Assembly: GCA_023259015.1 (NCBI GenBank)
Contig: JAHFRC010000001.1
Span: 1 to 37,269, forward strand
DNA from: Nitrosomonadales bacterium
GTDB taxonomy: Bacteria; Pseudomonadota; Gammaproteobacteria; Burkholderiales; Gallionellaceae
Direction: 5' to 3'
DNA: 37,269 nt
The notes under the pieces were generated by a model that was given only the letters and a program-made list of their open reading frames with translations, searched no databases and had not been told where the DNA came from. Position numbers and translations under genes: made by a program. Of this stretch, positions 37,127 through 37,269 are shown in pieces (the stretch's first letter is position 1; each line of letters opens with the position of its first letter).

Positions 37127-37269
37127 CAAATATTCTTCTTCGCGTAAAAACTTCATTAATGCACTGCCGCAACTACTGACATGTAAGCAAGAAAACCAAG
37201 AGTCAGTAAAGGTAATTTTGCTGGTTGGACGAATCCAAGTTTTTTGTAATGCAAAAATTGGGGTAAGGA

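Overview
Surface-glycan / protein-glycosylation accessory region, probably from a betaproteobacterium (inferred from gene style only). The minus-strand arm (about 16..13915) and a second minus-strand block (about 21225..33268) carry five intact paralogues of a ~640-aa TMTC-like multi-pass membrane protein with C-terminal TPRs (4445..6346, 10062..11987, 11984..13915, 23911..25863, 29159..31090). They are mixed with acyltransferase-3 proteins, an OafA-like acyltransferase-SGNH protein, GtrA and GT2 proteins, a sulfotransferase, two SMR-like small membrane proteins, a hexapeptide acetyltransferase and two large SEC-C+TPR proteins that share an N-terminus but carry different C-terminal effectors (SGNH-like versus GT41/SPINDLY). 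A plus-strand operon (14510..20839) encodes DegT aminotransferase, WbqC-like, two tandem beta-propeller glycosidase-like proteins, GNAT, methyltransferase, GT2 and GtrA. The right end has a degraded IS481-like transposase and two overlapping tri-haem c-type cytochromes. The main new observations are: (i) three short decayed remnants of additional TMTC-like copies at gene borders, two keeping the same 4-bp stop/start overlap as the intact tandem pair, which suggests an expanding and collapsing tandem family; (ii) a 274-bp element with perfect 16-bp terminal inverted repeats and a CTAA duplication, inserted exactly on the stop codon of gtrA; (iii) a 371-bp inverted-repeat element with covarying 33-nt hairpins, a cloverleaf-like arm and a 76-codon ORF, directly upstream of the SEC-C/TPR/SGNH gene; (iv) the effector swap between the two SEC-C/TPR proteins. 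All product names come from reading motifs; no database search was run.
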